From Macrophomina tecta (taxonomy: Eukaryota; Ascomycota; Dothideomycetes; Botryosphaeriales; Botryosphaeriaceae): DNA of 64,000 nt. The position numbers and the translations under genes are program-made. The stretch's first letter is position 1. Each line of letters opens with the position of its first letter. The notes under the pieces are model-generated. The model saw only the letters and a list, made by a program, of their open reading frames with translations, had not been told where the DNA came from and did no database searches. Location: positions 62,001-126,000 of the forward strand of contig JAKSGN010000007.1 of assembly GCA_024180945.1 (NCBI GenBank). The letters are read 5' to 3'. Shown here one piece after another: positions 11,153-22,640 of this stretch.

Positions 11153-12080
11153 TCCTCGGTGCTCTTCGTTCTCTCTCGCTCTTTGTTTTCCCCCCAAATG
11201 TAATTTAGCAGACAGGTAACGCAGACATCTCAAAATACATAGTCTTCCTCTCTCCTACTATTTCTGATTATTAAAGCCTTTATGTGTTTTCTCGAGCTTC
11301 CACATCAGGACCTTTTCTCCGAACACGAGCACCATGCATTCTTTGAACGCTTAAAGATTTGAAAGAGTATTGGCTCATATCGGCACTGCGATGACGACCA
11401 CGCGAATCCAATGCGCACCGCCAATTTTGGGTCATCAAGAGCCCGTGGGGAATTGCCCCATGTGCAAAAATCCGTCCGACACTCATCCTATTGTAAGTGG
11501 CGCTGATTACGTTCGCGTATTTATGTGAACGGTGTGACTAACGCAAATATAGGAATATGCGGACGGCGGACGGTCATACACGGTGGAATAATTGCAGGTA
11601 TTGAATGGAGAGTAGTAGTATTGAGAAGGCGATGTATAGGTCTACAATGCACTCAAGAACACATTTCCACACGTGGTTATCACGTGACTTTTGGCGAAAC
11701 GTCGAGGTTCATAATATTATTCTTCGAAATCCGTTAGTGTTCCCGACGTGGGACAGAAATCTTACTATAATCGCCGCCGAACCGTGACGCTTTTAAGCCC
11801 TTCTTTGCGGCCATTCCATTGATGGTTGCATGGCTTATCGGTGTATTTGTAGCGTTGAAGATGACGTGGTCTTTCTGACTAAGGCAGTCGCGCTAGCGCG
11901 GATTTATGAGTTCAGGCAGCAGGAAGCCGACTGCACGCGAATTCGTTGCCACTGTCCGGAATTAGGTACGGTTCCGAGCCTCTTGCTGTTCCGACATTAC
12001 CCCGAAATTCGGGAACTTGAACGCCAACCCGTGCTCAACCTTGTCATCAGCGCAGAACATCAAGGCTTTCACATCGTCTC
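11153..12080. other. Intergenic region without a supportable gene
   Basis: Short frames only. An open frame at 11830-12231 overlaps the kinase-like gene in another frame and is judged a shadow. Confidence 0.45.
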
Positions 12081-12872
12081 ATGGACTCGACAACTTGGTC
12101 CAGCAGCACACATGGTCTGCCTCTTATCTCCACCGGAATTTCTGGCTTTGTCTACGCCTTGTCTGATGAAGCTGTGGCCAAGGCACCCCGACCTTCAACT
12201 CAGACTTCATTGGACCCGCAGGCCGCACTAGACACGGAACGCGCTATCTACGAGCGGCTTGGTTCCCATCCGTACATTACCAGATTACTTTCCACCCACG
12301 GCAACGTTCTTATTCTCGAGCGTCACCAATACCCACTTCGTCGCCGACTCTGGGAACTCCGCGATGCCGGCCGGGAGCCTAAACCAGAAGACGTCCTCCG
12401 TTGGGCAGTACAAATATCGCGGGCGCTCCAGCATGTGCATGACTATAATGTGCGGCAAGTCGACATTGGTCCGCACAATGTTCTTTTAGATCGTAATGAG
12501 AATGCCCAGCTATCAGATTTCGCTGGCTCGTCAATTGATGGATGCGAGCCTCTAGTAGCTGCCAGCGTGCATGCGGAACACCCTGATATACCGAAAGCAA
12601 CATTACAATCAGAGATATTTGCGCTTGGTTCTACATTATACGAGATTGAAACCACACTTCAACCCTATCACAATCTCACGGAAGGAGAGATAGCTCACCT
12701 TTTCCGTGCACAAAGGTTCCCGGATACCAGCTCCCTACTCCTTGGGCCAGTCATTGAGAAATGCTGGCATTTGCAATATCGGTTTGTCGGCGAAGTGGTC
12801 GATAATCTTGGGAAGATTCATGCAGAACATTTTGGAGCAGGGCACCAAGCTAATCGAGAGCCTTTTACGTGA
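12081..12872 (+). CDS. Protein kinase-like protein with altered catalytic motifs
   Basis: A 263-aa protein with a compact protein-kinase fold: VAK with K34 (beta-3 lysine), E53 in the helix C position (ALDTERAIYERL), a catalytic loop VRQVDIGPHNVLL with D128 and N133, a DFG-like SDFAG with D146, and a helix-F segment SEIFALGSTLYEI. Deviations are clear: no glycine-rich loop beyond ISTGISGFVY, no HRD Arg before D128, DFA instead of DFG, and Glu where helix F normally has Asp. This resembles the fungal kinase-like proteins that often sit in accessory regions; activity is uncertain. Start is the ATG at 12081. A GTGAGT donor overlaps the stop (12868), with a possible acceptor near 12929, so an alternative C-terminus ending at 12981 is possible. 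Confidence 0.7.
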   Translation: MDSTTWSSSTHGLPLISTGISGFVYALSDEAVAKAPRPSTQTSLDPQAALDTERAIYERLGSHPYITRLLSTHGNVLILERHQYPLRRRLWELRDAGREPKPEDVLRWAVQISRALQHVHDYNVRQVDIGPHNVLLDRNENAQLSDFAGSSIDGCEPLVAASVHAEHPDIPKATLQSEIFALGSTLYEIETTLQPYHNLTEGEIAHLFRAQRFPDTSSLLLGPVIEKCWHLQYRFVGEVVDNLGKIHAEHFGAGHQANREPFT

Positions 12873-14237
12873 GTTCGTGACGAGAAGCTTTTTTCCTGGG
12901 CTAATAGTGGCGCAATTATATAATTCCAGTACTGGGTTTCACCTTTCTTGCAGCCATATTTATGTGCTGGAAGCGAAGTAGCTCTTAGTGCTGTTGTCGC
13001 AGGAGAAGCACCATAAGCATGCGCGAAGCAATCAATATATCTCGAAGAGTAGACCTATTACGCTTTTGCTATATACGTTTGGTGGAACGAGGAGTCTTGC
13101 TACTGTCACGGCGTCCCTACTAGCTGTCTTGTAAACCCTTCGGTCCGTGCGATAACAAGCGGTCGTACAGTAATCAGGTGTAGCCTGCTCATCTCAAAGG
13201 AGCAGAAGCTTGGGCCCACCGATTTCCCAGCGTGGGTGGGGGAAGACAGCTCCGAGGATACAGTCGTGCCTACCAGAAGAGTTTTGCCGGGCGGCAATGT
13301 GAGGATGGGCAGGGCCTTGCTTGGGCGCGAAGCTGGAGTTGGTCAGGCCGGAACCTGGATTCGGCAGGGCCACGTCCGACAGACCGGAAGAATGCAAAGC
13401 GCACCAACGTCACAAGAAATTATTCTGCCAGGCTGCTAATCAGTTTCTGGCATTTAGCTGTTGGGAATCGCGCGGAGTGGAATAGATTCGCCGATTCCGG
13501 ATTTCTAATGTCCGAAATCCCGGTTAATAGTTCGCGGGAAATCTTTTCGGAACAACCATAATAAACCTACGATGTTTCCCTCTGCGGAAAGCCTGTGTAG
13601 ATCGTCGACCCACGTATAGCTCGCAGCAAGGTGCACCAGGCACAGAAAGGCAGTAGCGTAGAGCAACATATATTTTCTCTGAGGTAATTCTTAGACATTC
13701 GGTTACCCCATAATAAGCTGGGCCATTCTCATTTTATACTCAGGCAGCGGCCTAAAGAAAAGACGTAGTAATGAGTAATTGATACAAAATACCGATATCT
13801 TCATACATCCTGCAAGCTGAATTACAGGATGCGGACACTCGGTGAAGCGTGAATTGAGGGCAGATGGCGAAATTGTAGAAGCCGGCTACTGTGAAGGAGT
13901 AATGAGAACGTGGGATCAGGAATGCCGGTATCCGACACAAGCGGCGGATGGCATAATCCAGGATGCTGGCTCTTGAGTCTCACAGTAAAAAGCCGGAAAC
14001 CGTCCGATGGGGTCTGCAAAGACGGGCACGTTCTGTCATGTGCGGGGAGAGGTGCCGGGCGGTTAAGGGCACAACCTCGACATGGGTTGCAAGCGCCGAC
14101 TCACTTTCGATCTATTTTAAGGACAGCTACAACTATAACAATTGCCCGGCCAACTTTAGGACTGCCAGCTACACATCTCCCCGTCCTTCCAACATTTGAT
14201 TCAGCATTACGCACTAAGAAGCTTTTCTGTATCGAAA
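12873..14237. other. Intergenic region without a supportable gene
   Basis: Several overlapping frames around 13100-13560 and 13900-14200 on both strands, none with convincing starts or splice signals. Confidence 0.45.
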
Positions 14238-14705
14238 ATGCAGCCGATAATCCAAGATGTCCATCATCAAATCGAGGATCTTCCTGAGTCTCTGGCCTCA
14301 TCCGAGACTAGCTTCGGCCCGTTCGTGGTGCCCGAGGATACCTCCGATCAGTGGGGCAACTGCGGCGCGGCTCACTCCGACAATCCCACGACCTTCCTCC
14401 CGCAAGATCATGGCGAATGTGCTGCCCAGATGCTCAACAACGAAATCCTTGCGCACGCGCACACGGAGATGGCTCTACACATGACATCTATGAAGGCGTC
14501 TAGCCTGGAGCGATATTATACCTACCAAACTATGGCGCTTGCAGCATGGCAACATTCGCACCAGGAGTGCATGGCAAACGTTCAGAGTCAGGCCCAGGAG
14601 ATTGAATGTCTCAAGAGGGAGATTAAGGAGCTCAAGGAAGAAAATCAGCAACTATTAGAGGAAATTTCAACCTGGCGTGATGTATTAAGACCTGCATCTG
14701 CATAG
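14238..14705 (+). CDS. Small coiled-coil protein, 155 aa
   Basis: ORF with ATG at 14238 (context gaaaATGc); 14 sense codons upstream lack an ATG. The N-terminal ~60 residues are acidic and polar, the middle is Met/His/Ala-rich helix (MLNNEILAHAHTEMALHMTS), and the last ~45 residues form a heptad-patterned coiled coil (QAQEIECLKREIKELKEENQ then QLLEEISTW). The leucine/isoleucine spacing suggests a dimerisation helix. There is no basic DNA-binding region next to it, so it is not a bZIP. Unrecognised otherwise; the function is unknown. Confidence 0.55.
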   Translation: MQPIIQDVHHQIEDLPESLASSETSFGPFVVPEDTSDQWGNCGAAHSDNPTTFLPQDHGECAAQMLNNEILAHAHTEMALHMTSMKASSLERYYTYQTMALAAWQHSHQECMANVQSQAQEIECLKREIKELKEENQQLLEEISTWRDVLRPASA

Positions 14706-15126
14706 GCGGAGGGCTCTTGCATAGATTAATGGATTGACTGGTTAATAACTTTCTTCCCCATGCAACACCTTGGCGCGCTCTCCCGAAGTGCAGAATAGAC
14801 TTACAAAACGCGGGTGCTGCGGCCCAGCCAGGAAATGACTGATGAGCATGAGGTGAAAACTCATTTGCTCAAGTTTGTCATGGAGCGCTTGGTTCACAGG
14901 AAAGCGACAATCGGACCACTGTCAGTCATATTGAGCGCACAATTGCCATGGCCAGCCAGACGCTTGGGAATGCGGTTGTGCTGCGGCTGTCACTTCACGA
15001 TAATCTGGTGTCACTACGTAGCTTGAAAACAGTTCCTCGAGTGTAACAATTAGAACGAAGAAGAGATGTAAGCTAATCGCGAGACTACTCGCTATCTTAG
15101 ACTGCCCTGCACTAAGCCAGGATAGA

Positions 15127-16240
15127 TCAAAGATCTTCGGTGAGGTCTATAGCGTTACCAAAAGATGCGTCATCTCGTACTTTTCTTCTCTTGCCGCCTT
15201 GATCAGAGTCAAGCACATCTGATCCTCGCTTCCTTGCCACTCCAGCACGGCTCTGATTTTCCTTATCACTATCGCTAACCTCGAGCCTATGGCATGGTGT
15301 CTGCTCCTGCTGTTCTTCCAAGTGAGGATCAAAAGACCCGACAGCCCGTGCAGATCGGGAAGTTGCTGCAGTCTGTTGGCAACCGGTACGGAGAGACCGA
15401 TCTAGGTAGTAGCAAGGCGTTTCGATATCCGTCTCAACTTCAGCCTCATTGCACTCTCCCTTGCCCTCACTGGGGTCTCCCTTAGCCTCACGGGGTTCCA
15501 CCTCAGTCTCACTGAGATCCACCTCAGTCTCACTGAGATCCACCTCAGTCTCACTGAGATCCACCTCGGTCGCACTGAGGTCCACCTCGCGTCCGGTCAT
15601 GTTCTCATCGGTGAAAACAAATTTCTTATCCTTGTTTTCAGCGGCGCATGACCTTCCTGACCCATTGGTTTCCTTGACTGATTGAAAATCAAGTTTGGCC
15701 GAAGTAGGCTCATCGTCGACATCGACACACCATGAATGGATAAAGCTTCTAAAATCTTCTCTTTCGTAAGCGGATACGCTCCTCAATGCTTTGTGCTGAT
15801 GACCTACTATCTGCTTCGTCATTTGCTGCATAGGTCTCAGGGTTTGACTTGGAATCAACACTGGGGTGACGACGACTCGTGGGGAAATTTTGAACTGTTT
15901 CGTCACTGCCACGACGGAAGTTAACTTCATGTCCATCTTCACTCTCGACCAGTAACACACACTTATTCACTCGCTTTGTGGCTTCCTTTTTTTTTTTTGT
16001 GGCTTCCTTTTTTTCCGGTAGAATGTAGGCGGTAAATTCCGGCAGTGTTGGGAGAATATAGTCTGGATCGAGGCTTTGAAGACGTTCCTTCATGTCTTTT
16101 ACGGCTGTACCGAGTTTTTGTAAAAACGGGTAATATCTTGGATCGAACACGAGCAAATCATACGTAACTTTACGTATGCGCCCTTCTGCGTGCTGCTGCG
16201 GCCCTTTTGCAAATTCCTCGATCTTCCACTTCTCAGTTCT
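15127..16240 (-). CDS. Acidic hypothetical protein with EVDLSET repeats; 5' end unresolved
   Basis: Two overlapping minus-strand frames appear to form one gene. The upstream frame (about 16240 to 15815) reads IEEFAKGPQQHAEGRIRK, VTYDLLVFDPRYYPFLQKLG and a Lys-rich KKEATKKKKEATK, but has no ATG, so at least one 5' exon (probably within 16250-16730) is missing from the model. The downstream frame ends at 15127 (NAIDLTEDL) and contains an acidic repeat block of EVDLSET units, a basic patch (GGKRRKVRDD, a possible nuclear signal) and disordered Ser/Glu sequence. A 49-nt intron starting at a GTAGGT near 15812 with a CTTAC branch would join the frames as NDEAD-K-DFRSF; a frameshift is the alternative. 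No function recognised; a nuclear location is plausible. Confidence 0.45.
15479..15592. repeat. 21-bp tandem repeat encoding EVDLSET
   Basis: About five tandem 21-bp units (consensus cctcagtctcactgagatcca on the plus strand, outer units diverged) lie in frame in the minus-strand gene, giving the heptapeptide EVDLSET. Each unit carries the palindrome ctcagtctcactgag in its core. Confidence 0.85.
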
Positions 16241-17880
16241 ACATTCTGCGGCTTTATGAGCGAATTTCCGTTGTCATACTGGGATATAGTTGCCTACCAG
16301 GTGTTTCAAGATCTCCCGTGCATCCATCAGCTTGAATCGATGTCTTAGCAAGGGAAGGTGCGTCGTCTGCTTCCAGCAAGGGCTAAGAGTGACAGGAGCC
16401 ACACAAGTTGCTGCGAGGACGATTTTCGACAAACGTGCCAACTACGTCTGCACGAAGATTATGAGCTATTCCACGTAATTCATCGTGTACAAGGAGGTAT
16501 CATACCTTCAGGTAGATCAAGTCTGTCCAGGACGCTCTCAGAGGTAGGCGGCGGGAACGGTGGCAAGTCTCACGGCAACAGCAGCATTGGTTGTATTCGC
16601 TCTGATAGAGCTGCGAGCATGAGTTCCAGTGGTTGGAACTTCCATTGTTGGTTTTTGGCTTAGTTCGAGTAAGACGAGGCGATAAGCCGGAGAAGAGGTA
16701 CGGCGGATCGAACTGATGGCGGTACTCCGAAGCAAGCTTTATAAATGTACTTTCTGAGAGATCACATGCAATTCTAAGAACTTCCGACGCAGTCAGCGTT
16801 CACCAGCGTCTCGGACTCACCGCATTTTCCCCCAAATGGCCTGCTACCTGCATCAGCAGAGAGGCTAGGCCATAAAGACGTGCCAACATTGGCGCAATGA
16901 GCTGATTCGAGGCAGCGCAGATCAGCGGCATAATTTCGAATCTCCGAGGAGAGCCGAGGAGCATACGCTGAAAAGGAAAGTCCGTGAAATTTCTCATGGC
17001 AACGAGGAAACGGTAGCGCTAGAAGAGCCGGAAAAGGACGTATACGATGTATTACATTTCAAACAAGCTGAATGTTACCGTGGTACCGGCTGTCACGCGC
17101 GGACATAGCTGCCCAAGTTGTCGGGTATATACATAGTGCGTGGTTTTGGTGTTGGCAGTCTCCAGTTCCCGGATATGGGTGGTGCCACGCCCTACTGCCT
17201 CGGACAGACCGCTTGTGATCATCATGAAAATGATCAAATTGACATTCCAAGATGAATACTTACTCCAAACACGGTAGCGCTGGCCTCTTCACTGGTTATA
17301 ACCCCCCGGCGCCCCCGCCCCCCTCCTCTTCCCTCTTAAGGGCGCATGCTGCCCGGTACGCTCGGGCGCTAAAAGCACCACCAATAAGACGAGGGACGGC
17401 AATGTGGCTCTCGCCTCGAATGTGTTGTCCGTTAGCGGAGCCCCGCTTTGCACCTTACTTGTATGTACTAGCGGCTAACGGACACGGCCGCCGTCATCCG
17501 ATGCCACTTATCACCAGTTGATGCATCCCATCATAATTTTCAACAGCATAAAATTGGCTCGCCCAATGCCAATATATTGGCCCGTGAAATGGTGACTAAG
17601 CACGGGTTATCTTCCCCCAATAGTATAGCGCACTGACACCGTAGCTGGGCCGGCGGATGATGGAACTGACAGGTGTCCCACATATGATAGTAGCCCTAGA
17701 GGTGTGTTGATCACTCCTCGGGATGCACCGTTTTTCTTGTCTCGGGTATAAAAGCTCAGTTCCATGTAGGAACACCGCCATACATGCATCATTTGTCCTC
17801 TGCTTCGTTACCCAAAAACTTACGCCGTTACCTTCAACGCTTCGGAGTACCGAGAACGGATTCCCTCCTCTGTCCCGGAT
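16241..17880. other. Probable 5' exons of the 15127-16240 gene, then intergenic
   Basis: The minus strand at about 16500-16560 reads PPTSESVLDRLDLPE followed by a GTATGA donor-like site, which suggests a coding exon, but I could not connect it to an ATG or to the downstream exon without ambiguity. 16800-17740 shows nothing supportable. Confidence 0.3.
17747..17754 (+). promoter_or_regulatory. TATA box of the 2EXR-type gene
   Basis: The word tataaaag in ctcgggtataaaagctcag lies 127 bp upstream of the ATG at 17881, a good TATA match at a typical fungal distance. Confidence 0.5.
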
Positions 17881-19263
17881 ATGGACCGCTGTATAGACAA
17901 TGATCTCTTACATATGACAAAGGAAGACGGGATATTCATACGAAGTTCGACTGAAAAGTGGATCCGCTGCAGTTATCGTGGTCACGAATTTCTGCTAGAG
18001 TATTCAAGCGCCTTCATTCCGAGATCGCACTTGCACAAACGAAAGTTTAGTCCTATGGTTCTTTACCATCGGCTCATCCAGCATATATTTAGCGCTGCAA
18101 TCCAGGATATGCAGCTCTTTCAGGAATCTTATTCGAACCTTGCTGATTTTTACTTCCGCTGGGCAGTAAGGCCGCAATGGAGCAACATGGTGATCCGGAG
18201 CCTCGAATTCATACCCACACAAAGACCTGGAGATGAGTTCGCCCTAATTAAAGGCAGCCACTGTCACCCACTACTTCGGGATTGGACGACTGTTCGTGTC
18301 CTGTGTCGCACTGCCGACAGCGAGTTCAAGGTACAACTGGATGGAAAGCCATTCCGATGCCAGATTGGACTGACGGAAGCTGAGAAATCCCTCTTCGCTA
18401 AGACAGATCGGGAAACGCTCGAAGACTGTATTTCTACATTACGGGATCATAGCCTGACTATTCAAGGCTTTGTGGGGGAGATCCGACGTTCTCATCAGAA
18501 GCGCGGTCGCCCTACAGGCCGGGTCTACGGAACACTCCACGACTGGACTGAAGCGGACCTTAGTGACTACACGAACGAAGCCATCGGTGCTGGCAACAGA
18601 ATTTCCAGAAAATCTCACTGCATCAGTCTCGAAGGATGTTTGCATCCGCTTGTGCCGGGGATTCAAAAAGGCCAAGAACAATCGATTCGTTTCCTGAGGC
18701 TTCCCTTGGAGCTCCGTCGGATGATATACAAACACATCCTTCCGTATCGAAAAACACTCATTTATGCTTTTCGCGGACTGCTGGATCGGAAAGTGCAGCA
18801 TAGGAAAGCACTTTTGGTACCACTTACAGACCTTGCCCTGCTGTCGGTCTGCCGTGCTGTAAGGCGAGATATCCTGAACGAGCTTCTGATTGAAAACCGA
18901 TTCCACTTGGCATGCATTTGGATTGGTGACTTCCTCCACTGGGCGGGCCATTCGGCCTGCTCATTGAAGCTCATAACCATCCATTTCGACATTACAATCC
19001 CTCCAGAGGACCGGATGTATACCATTCAGGAAGAACAATTGAGGATACTGCGGGAAAAGTGCAGAGAGCTTCGTTCTGTCCACTTTTATCTGGAGGCCAA
19101 AAGTATTACTCATGGGATACATCGTTATCCCTTCGCAGAGCTCCGAAAGTTCCGCGGCTTGGCAGAATTTCAAATGTTTTCACCTGTGTATGGTACTTTG
19201 GAATACTTTCGTGAGATGCAGAAGGAAATTCAAGACGTTGTTACGTCAGAAATTATTACATAA
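17881..19263 (+). CDS. 2EXR/F-box-like hypothetical protein, 460 aa
   Basis: Single-exon ORF from the ATG at 17881, with a TATA word 127 bp upstream. The N-terminal ~250 residues are unrecognised and rich in aromatic and basic residues. From about residue 270 the segment FLRLPLELRRMIYKHIL matches the LP-x-E-(L/I)R-x-x-(I/W) signature that opens fungal 2EXR and related F-box-like domains, followed by the usual VCRAVRRDILNELLIENRFH second helix pair and a scaffold of strands typical of these proteins (ITIHFDITI, LRSVHFYLEA). Such proteins are expanded in plant-associated ascomycetes; their molecular role is mostly unknown. No membrane segment or signal peptide. Confidence 0.75.
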   Translation: MDRCIDNDLLHMTKEDGIFIRSSTEKWIRCSYRGHEFLLEYSSAFIPRSHLHKRKFSPMVLYHRLIQHIFSAAIQDMQLFQESYSNLADFYFRWAVRPQWSNMVIRSLEFIPTQRPGDEFALIKGSHCHPLLRDWTTVRVLCRTADSEFKVQLDGKPFRCQIGLTEAEKSLFAKTDRETLEDCISTLRDHSLTIQGFVGEIRRSHQKRGRPTGRVYGTLHDWTEADLSDYTNEAIGAGNRISRKSHCISLEGCLHPLVPGIQKGQEQSIRFLRLPLELRRMIYKHILPYRKTLIYAFRGLLDRKVQHRKALLVPLTDLALLSVCRAVRRDILNELLIENRFHLACIWIGDFLHWAGHSACSLKLITIHFDITIPPEDRMYTIQEEQLRILREKCRELRSVHFYLEAKSITHGIHRYPFAELRKFRGLAEFQMFSPVYGTLEYFREMQKEIQDVVTSEIIT

Positions 19264-19425
19264 CTGCCTTATGCATCTCATTCGCCTCGAAATTCTATAC
19301 TTCATGGTAGCATGGAAACTCCTCTTGTTAATGCCTAACAGCCATCAGTACCCTTTGTTGGATCATCACTATCCTAAAATATGTGCTTGATTCCAGTGTG
19401 GTTCGCTGAATCAGCCGCACAGGGC

Positions 19426-19460
<35 letters not shown>
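19426..19460. repeat. (GAT)n microsatellite, about 12 units
   Basis: Uninterrupted gat repeats of 35 bp directly downstream of the 2EXR gene. Confidence 0.95.
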
Positions 19461-19461
<1 letters not shown>

Positions 19462-19674
19462 TTCAAAGACCGTCCCACCCGCCGATGGCAGCTATGTGGC
19501 ATGCGGCCCGCTCCACTGTCCGCTAGGCCCGTTTGAGCCGAAATGAGGTTGTGAGGCTTGGCCTGTTCTCTACCTATTCTGTATACCTCTACGTACATGT
19601 CTCTTGTCGCTATAGTCTTACCGCAGCGCCAATTATCTCCATGAACTATTCCATCTTCCTCCAGTGTCAAGCTT

Positions 19675-20140
19675 CATGCTATGAGTCTAATATCGCTCGA
19701 TATTGCCGTGATGGCTGTGCTCCGTTGGCTCAGCAGCTTCCTCAGATCTGCCGCCCATCGACTCCTACTCTTCTCATCCGGCGTACGGAAGGTGAACCTT
19801 AGTTCGTTGAATCTACTAGACGTATACAGCACGTGGCTGACTGTCTGCAGTCCTTGCCCGCATTAACATGCGCCGGATGTTACGCTTGGCACTTTCCTCT
19901 TTTGGAGGAAGTGCAGTAGACCAATCTTGCCGGTTCTCATGTGCGTAATTAGCGAGCTCGGTGCCCTTGGTGCGCCGCGGTAGAGCTCTAGTGTCTTTCC
20001 TGTTGGTTCAGGTTCTACCTTAAATAGTTGATGTTCTCGTGCATTCTCTCGCCAGAATTTCTTCCACTCCTCCTTCAGTCGTCTGGGATCAGTGCCAAGG
20101 CTTCTGATCCATGAGTGGGTGGTGAGGGTCCCACGTGCTT
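19675..20140 (-). pseudogene. LINE ORF2 3'-end relic
   Basis: On the minus strand the sequence reads RRLKEEWKKFWRENAREHQ, then HMRTGKIGLLHFLQKRKVPS, then a Cys-rich segment ending CGQGLQTVSHVLYT, and finally RWAADLRKLLSQRSTAI before a stop near 19678. This is the C-terminal zinc-binding tail typical of LINE ORF2 proteins after RNase H. A TAA at about 19864 interrupts the Cys motif and other frames must be used upstream. The relic is the 3' end of an element transcribed from right to left; its RT part is not recognisable. Confidence 0.6.
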
Positions 20141-20499
20141 CTGGAATTCGACTTCTGGCTCGTTGAGACGGTTGCGATGCCTTTCTTACCGCTCCATGCT
20201 TCCCTTCGAACGTTATCGGCTTCCCCGAATCCGCTCGTGTCCTCTGCTAAGGGAGTGTTATACTAGACTAGCACTAGGGCCACCACGGTCACGAATTTCC
20301 ATGCGCTCATTCATTTCTCCGTTGCTCTATTTCCCCTGCTTATGCTCCTCCATCTTCTTTTCTTCTTATTTAGTGATGGAACAAAAGCAGTCTGTCTGTC
20401 ACACCATCTCTGCTTAGTTAGCTCGATGTATATAATCTCGCCCGCTCGATATTTCGATCAGCAGAGCTTCTTCCCATTTTTGTAGCAACTTCCTTTCTG

Positions 20500-21877
20500 T
20501 GGGTGATACCGTGGAGGGAACTAAGAACCTAACTGCCAAGGATCACGAAAAGAACAGAGCTGCCCGCGAAATCGTATAAGCAACCCAGCAATGTCAGCGG
20601 ACGAGGATGATAGGGGCTGATACGCGATTATTGGCGCGTCGCATCGCGCTACGCGTCGAGATGCCCAACAAACAGACTATCGCGCCCTCCACACCGGCAT
20701 ACCAACGAGGCAGCGTAAGAGTCATGCAAATACCGCATCTGACCTACCGAGAAAATCGAGCGAATCGACCTTAGACTGCGTGATTGGTTTGCTCAATATC
20801 ATTGTCGCGCAGAATAACCAGCTTACCGGGTGGAATGAAGCACTTGCGGAACAAGTGGCCAGCAGCGAACATGAAATCATGCGGGTGCGCAGCGCGCTAG
20901 AGATGTCCGCAGAAACGCAGGTCAAGATGGAAGAGCGCAGGGGAACGATGGAGATACAGATGGCGGTGCTCCTCGAGACACCTGACCTCGCAGTTGTAGA
21001 TCAACGCGAGTTACGCAAGCGCCCTTAAGAACATGCCCGCCACGACCCCAACATCCGCGAACATCAGTCCAACGTCGATACCAGCCATGACGGTGTGAGC
21101 CGCGATCACGACACGCCACTGCCACTTTCGCCGTCGCCAGCGATCGAGCTCGATCTGTTCTAGACCAACATTGACACTACAAAGCTGGGAGACATACGCG
21201 CGCGCTTTCAGAAGGCACTCAAAACCCAGGAAGCGACCAAGAGGATCAGGTCCTGTAGCTTTAAGAGGTATGCGAGCGACATGGCGAAGGTGCGACCCTT
21301 CTTTCGCTTTAAGGATGATGAGGAAACCGTAAGATCAAACAGCGGCCAGCTTGAGACAGCATTCAGAGGCACAGGGATGAGAGGCCAACAGTGGTACCCG
21401 GCGAAGGTAGACATTGTGAATAAGACGCTGGTATTCAACGACGAGCGTACGGCTCTGCGAGCGGATATCTGTGGAATGATAAGCAAGGAAACCAGGTAGA
21501 GATCGTGCATGCGCGCTGGCTGAGCAAGTCGAGCAACCTGCTGTACGTATCAGTGGTGATTTACCTGACGAAGAAAAGACGATGCGGACGCGCTCCTGGT
21601 GGGCAGAGTGATGGACATCGCCAGAGAAGCGGCGTACACCGACGCGCTGGAGCATCAACCTCGACCCCGACGCTGCTTCCGATGCGAGAGCTACGACCAC
21701 CAGCAAGTTCGATGCACAGGCGAAAAGACGTATATAAAGTGCGAGGACCATAGGCGTAAGGCGATATTAATGCTGCTACTCGCAAATAACCGTGTTGGCC
21801 TAGGCTACAGGGCTTTTTCCAAGATATTAACAATAGAATGGGAAGACTTAGCCTGGCTAGCACCTCCGCAGAGTTAA
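20500..21877 (+). pseudogene. Decayed LINE ORF1 (gag-like) relic
   Basis: Plus-strand fragments in changing frames: a coiled-coil segment (NQLTGWNEALAEQVASSEHE), a segment matching the core of the ORF1 at 47682 (FDIVF/ADI..HARWLSKSS..VVIYLTKKEDADALL, compare ADIDC..ASWLSKAK..LVIWLARKEAVEYLL), and a zinc knuckle CFRCESYDHQQVRC. Stops at about 21028 and 21500 and at least one frameshift near 21580 disable it. Orientation is opposite to the ORF2 relic at 19675-20140, so these come from different insertions. Confidence 0.6.
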
Positions 21878-22640
21878 CACACAACAGAGGAGACTTTACA
21901 CCCGCCACGCCCTAGAGATTGCTAGCCTATGCAAAACCGCAGCCAGACAGGTCGGACTTAAAATGAGAAATATAAAGGTAGATACTCCCACATACCCTGC
22001 CCGAATGTCCAGTACTACAAAAGCGAAGATATATAAAAACAAAGGACCCAAAATAGTCTACTGGTGCTACTTAGGGGGAGGCCTCTAAGTGACGTCAATA
22101 TACCGCTAAGAGCGATGTGTCAGAGACCATAAACTTAACTTTTCTCCATCTCCGTATTAATAGAAAATAAACGTGTTGGAACAATCACGTGTATTTAGCT
22201 TTCGCCAAGTATAGTCTATTCAGGAGAGGATAAAAGGCCACTCCCCGGCCTCCCTCCTCGAAGACTATGCTAATCTACTCCTTCATTACTGAACACGTCG
22301 TCACATCACTAGTTCCATTAGTTATAAGCCCGGATGCGTCTTTCATGCCTTTCGCAGTCTAAGCTATCCTCCTTAGCACCTCATTGTGCTGTCCCGAGCG
22401 TTCCGTAGCATCCGGAACCTCTCCTTCCTGGCAATCATCTACTATACGTTTCCTATAATGGAGCGCCCTTACTGCCTCCTACAACACATTTTCTCCCTGT
22501 GAGGAACTATATAGTCTTCCTTAGCGCAATATACATATTGCCTACGTTGGCATCAAACCTGTGCCTGTACTAGTATAACAGCGCAACGCAGATAATAAAA
22601 CACCACACCATATCGTCTTCTAAGCCCATTATAGTCCTAA
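21878..22640. other. AT-rich, stop-rich decayed repeat DNA
   Basis: No open frame of note; many TAA/TAG and TpA-rich words, consistent with mutated transposon sequence leading into the copia relic. I cannot identify the source element in this part. Confidence 0.4.

Noticed and set aside
13100..13561. Overlapping plus- and minus-strand frames at 13.1-13.6 kb
   Set aside because: No ATG in good context, no splice signals, and composition changes between frames; treated as noise.
19426..19460. Regular short repeats as a CRISPR-like array
   Set aside because: It is a plain trinucleotide microsatellite without spacers; nothing in the window has repeat-spacer structure, and the genome is fungal.
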